64,000 nt of DNA, taken from positions 1,922,001-1,986,000 of the forward strand of contig NZ_BAAAZF010000001.1 of assembly GCF_039536765.1 (NCBI RefSeq), in the 5' to 3' direction. Shown here piece by piece: positions 62,432 to 64,000 of the stretch. Positions within the stretch are counted from its first letter, which is position 1. Every line of letters begins with the position of its first letter. This stretch comes from Parerythrobacter jejuensis. GTDB taxonomy: Bacteria; Pseudomonadota; Alphaproteobacteria; Sphingomonadales; Sphingomonadaceae. A program made the position numbers and the translations under genes. The notes under the pieces are model-generated. The model searched no databases. It was not told where the DNA came from and was given only the letters and a program-made list of their open reading frames with translations.

Positions 62432-64000
62432 TCAGCGATTCTTGCCTTCGATTATTCGCTTGTAACGAGCGGTGAGGACAGCGCCGCCGATAGCGTGGAA
62501 GTGCCTCTGCATCGTCGGCAAATCATGGCTTGTGTTGGCGGGCCAATTGTCGATCCTTTCCAATCCGCGCTCAACGTCAATGAGAGCGTCCAATTCCTCG
62601 TCTTCCTTGATGGCAGACAGCTCAGCGCGCAGTTCGGGCAGGCGGCGGCTCATCCGCAGGTGCCAATCCGCATGATGCATGCCGTAATTCGTATTGTGGC
62701 GCTGATCCTCGGGAAGTCGCCCTTGCGCCATGCGCCGCGCCAGCCATCGTTGCCTCCCGGCACGCACAAATTGTTCGGTCGGGATGCCCGCGCAAAACTC
62801 TATCAGGGGGCGGTAAGCCGTGACGTCGCGCATGCGCAGGCCATAGACCTCTTCGCAGGCAGTGTGCATTTCGGGGGCGTAGTCGCAATTGCGCCAAACG
62901 AATTCGAGCCATTGCTCGCGCGACCGGAACCATTCGCCCGTCCGGCTATCTCCACGGCGGCGCGCCAGGTCTTCGAGGCAATAGTCCCGTATGGCGTCCT
63001 TGCGCAAAAGGCTGAAATCGCGCGACAGGCTTTGCGGCTGGCCATGCACAGCGATACGCGCGGCCTGCCGAAGCTTTTCGGGAAGCAACATAAGAACGGA
63101 CCGCGCTAGGAACCGGCGTGGCATAGAACGCGTGTCGCCAGGCTGATCACGCAGCATTGCCCATAGCTCGCGTAACTTGCCCTGCTTCAGGAACTCGACA
63201 TAGGCCCATCGCCCGTCATTGCTGAATGTGTTGTTGCCCAATCCAGCATCGAACAGCCAGTCGCATCCGGCCTGCCGGGCTTGCAGCGCCGGCCCGTCGA
63301 AAACGCTCGATATCATGGTCGAAGGCCGGAAGATGCCCGATGCGAGCACAAGTTTTTCCATCAGGGAATCGAAATCGTGCCCGTCATTGTCGCAGAAGTG
63401 CGGATTGAGTTGCGGGCGCGTCGCGGCGAAGCCTTCAACCCATGGACGGTCATCGGCAAACAGCCCCTCCGGCGCGTGGCCGCGCCAATCCCGGTGGGGG
63501 GTGAATGTGAAGCTCTCGAGAAATTTTCCCGGCTGAAGCTGTTGGAGCATTTCCTCGGCAACCAGAGATGAATCAAGGCCGCCACCCAACAAAATCCCCG
63601 GCTTTTGTGAGGGCGCAAGGGAGGCCCGGACGGCGTCCGACAAAAGGCCACTCGCTGCCTCGACATACTCCCGATCATCGGTGAGCCGGACTTCAGGCAG
63701 CGAAGCAGGAGTGTACCATTGGTACTGTCTGTCGCACTCGCCGCTCAAATGGATGATCGTGCCCTGCGGGCATTTGTGCAGGCCCTCATACCAATAAGCA
63801 CCCGGGTCAGGCTCGATCCAATAGAGCATTTCGGCATAGCGACCGGCTGCCAAACGCTTGGGATAACCCGCCGAAAAAATGAGCCTGGGCGAAGCGGAAA
63901 CCAGCAAGCGCCCCTTCTCGCGCGTCCAGAACAAGGGCGGAGCCTTCCAAGGACTACGACTGATCCGGATGCCTGTTGTGCCTTCGCGGATAATCGCAGC
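62432..64000 (-). CDS. Asparagine synthetase-like enzyme, probable lasso-peptide cyclase (5' end outside window)
   Basis: At least 523 residues are visible and the frame stays open to the window edge, so the true start lies beyond 64000. The start of the visible part is the end of an N-terminal glutaminase-like domain (VSASPRLIFSAGYP). The synthetase domain has the ATP-pyrophosphate motif LLGGGLDSSLVAEEML, and CDWLFDAGLGNNTFSNDGRW and TAYRPLIEFCAGIPTEQFVR match the cyclase subunit (C protein) of lasso-peptide clusters. The ABC exporter follows. Ordinary asparagine synthetase is less likely given the context and divergent sequence. Confidence 0.75.
   Translation of the reverse strand, partial: AAIIREGTTGIRISRSPWKAPPLFWTREKGRLLVSASPRLIFSAGYPKRLAAGRYAEMLYWIEPDPGAYWYEGLHKCPQGTIIHLSGECDRQYQWYTPASLPEVRLTDDREYVEAASGLLSDAVRASLAPSQKPGILLGGGLDSSLVAEEMLQQLQPGKFLESFTFTPHRDWRGHAPEGLFADDRPWVEGFAATRPQLNPHFCDNDGHDFDSLMEKLVLASGIFRPSTMISSVFDGPALQARQAGCDWLFDAGLGNNTFSNDGRWAYVEFLKQGKLRELWAMLRDQPGDTRSMPRRFLARSVLMLLPEKLRQAARIAVHGQPQSLSRDFSLLRKDAIRDYCLEDLARRRGDSRTGEWFRSREQWLEFVWRNCDYAPEMHTACEEVYGLRMRDVTAYRPLIEFCAGIPTEQFVRAGRQRWLARRMAQGRLPEDQRHNTNYGMHHADWHLRMSRRLPELRAELSAIKEDEELDALIDVERGLERIDNWPANTSHDLPTMQRHFHAIGGAVLTARYKRIIEGKNR

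Overview
The window is a stretch of a high-GC alphaproteobacterial chromosome, most likely from Sphingomonadales and probably Erythrobacteraceae. This is inferred from gene content: UrcA, DUF2093 and MmcB proteins, a fused ThiS-ThiG, an Rrf2-led suf operon, two LytS/LytTR pairs, and 30S protein S9 with a long acidic N-terminal extension. The assignment rests on recognised families, not on a search.

Positions 1-16,300 hold housekeeping genes. They are the end of a LytS-type kinase with its LytTR regulator, a UrcA protein, a metallophosphoesterase, rplM-rpsI, a Tat-exported protein, cutA and ctaA. A MerC-like gene follows behind a strong Zur-type palindrome, then the thiS-thiG fusion, a long-chain acyl-CoA ligase, pyrD-ggt, and a DUF885 lipoprotein with an AraC regulator. 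A perfect 13-bp terminator hairpin with no gene in front of it lies upstream of the DUF885 gene.

Positions 16,300-23,100 are a tightly overlapped suf operon: Rrf2 regulator, sufB, DUF559, small exported protein, sufC, small exported protein, sufD, sufS, DUF59 and an A-type carrier. Two inverted repeats precede the regulator.

Positions 23,100-47,600 are ordinary chromosome. They include an adenosine kinase-type gene, purD and xseA sharing stop or start bases, a LytM peptidase, rpmB, tadA, RNase T2, nadC and the second LytS/LytTR pair. A five-gene envelope operon (App1-like phosphatase, alpha/beta hydrolase, two M48 peptidases, DsbA-like) is followed by an acidic PAS protein, a sterol-desaturase-like enzyme, mmcB and a sulfotransferase.

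An 8.7-kb integrative element is inserted in tRNA-Arg(CCG). A perfect 45-bp repeat of the tRNA 3' half bounds it (47,755-47,799 and 56,398-56,442). It carries a tyrosine integrase, an unrecognised 260-residue protein and a 58-residue AlpA-type excisionase. Its cargo is one minus-strand cassette: a protein joining a GHKL ATPase to a predicted PD-(D/E)XK nuclease, a DNA methyltransferase overlapping it by 4 bp, and a DUF2971-like protein. I read this as a candidate restriction-modification-like defence system and the most interesting part of the window. The left end also holds a decayed second copy of the attachment module.

Positions 56,450-64,000 return to chromosome: a second acyl-CoA ligase, a lipid kinase overlapping a nucleotidyltransferase-like gene that resembles Tam41, and a DUF2141 protein. 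Last come an ABC exporter and an asparagine-synthetase-like enzyme running off the edge, which together look like the end of a lasso-peptide cluster.
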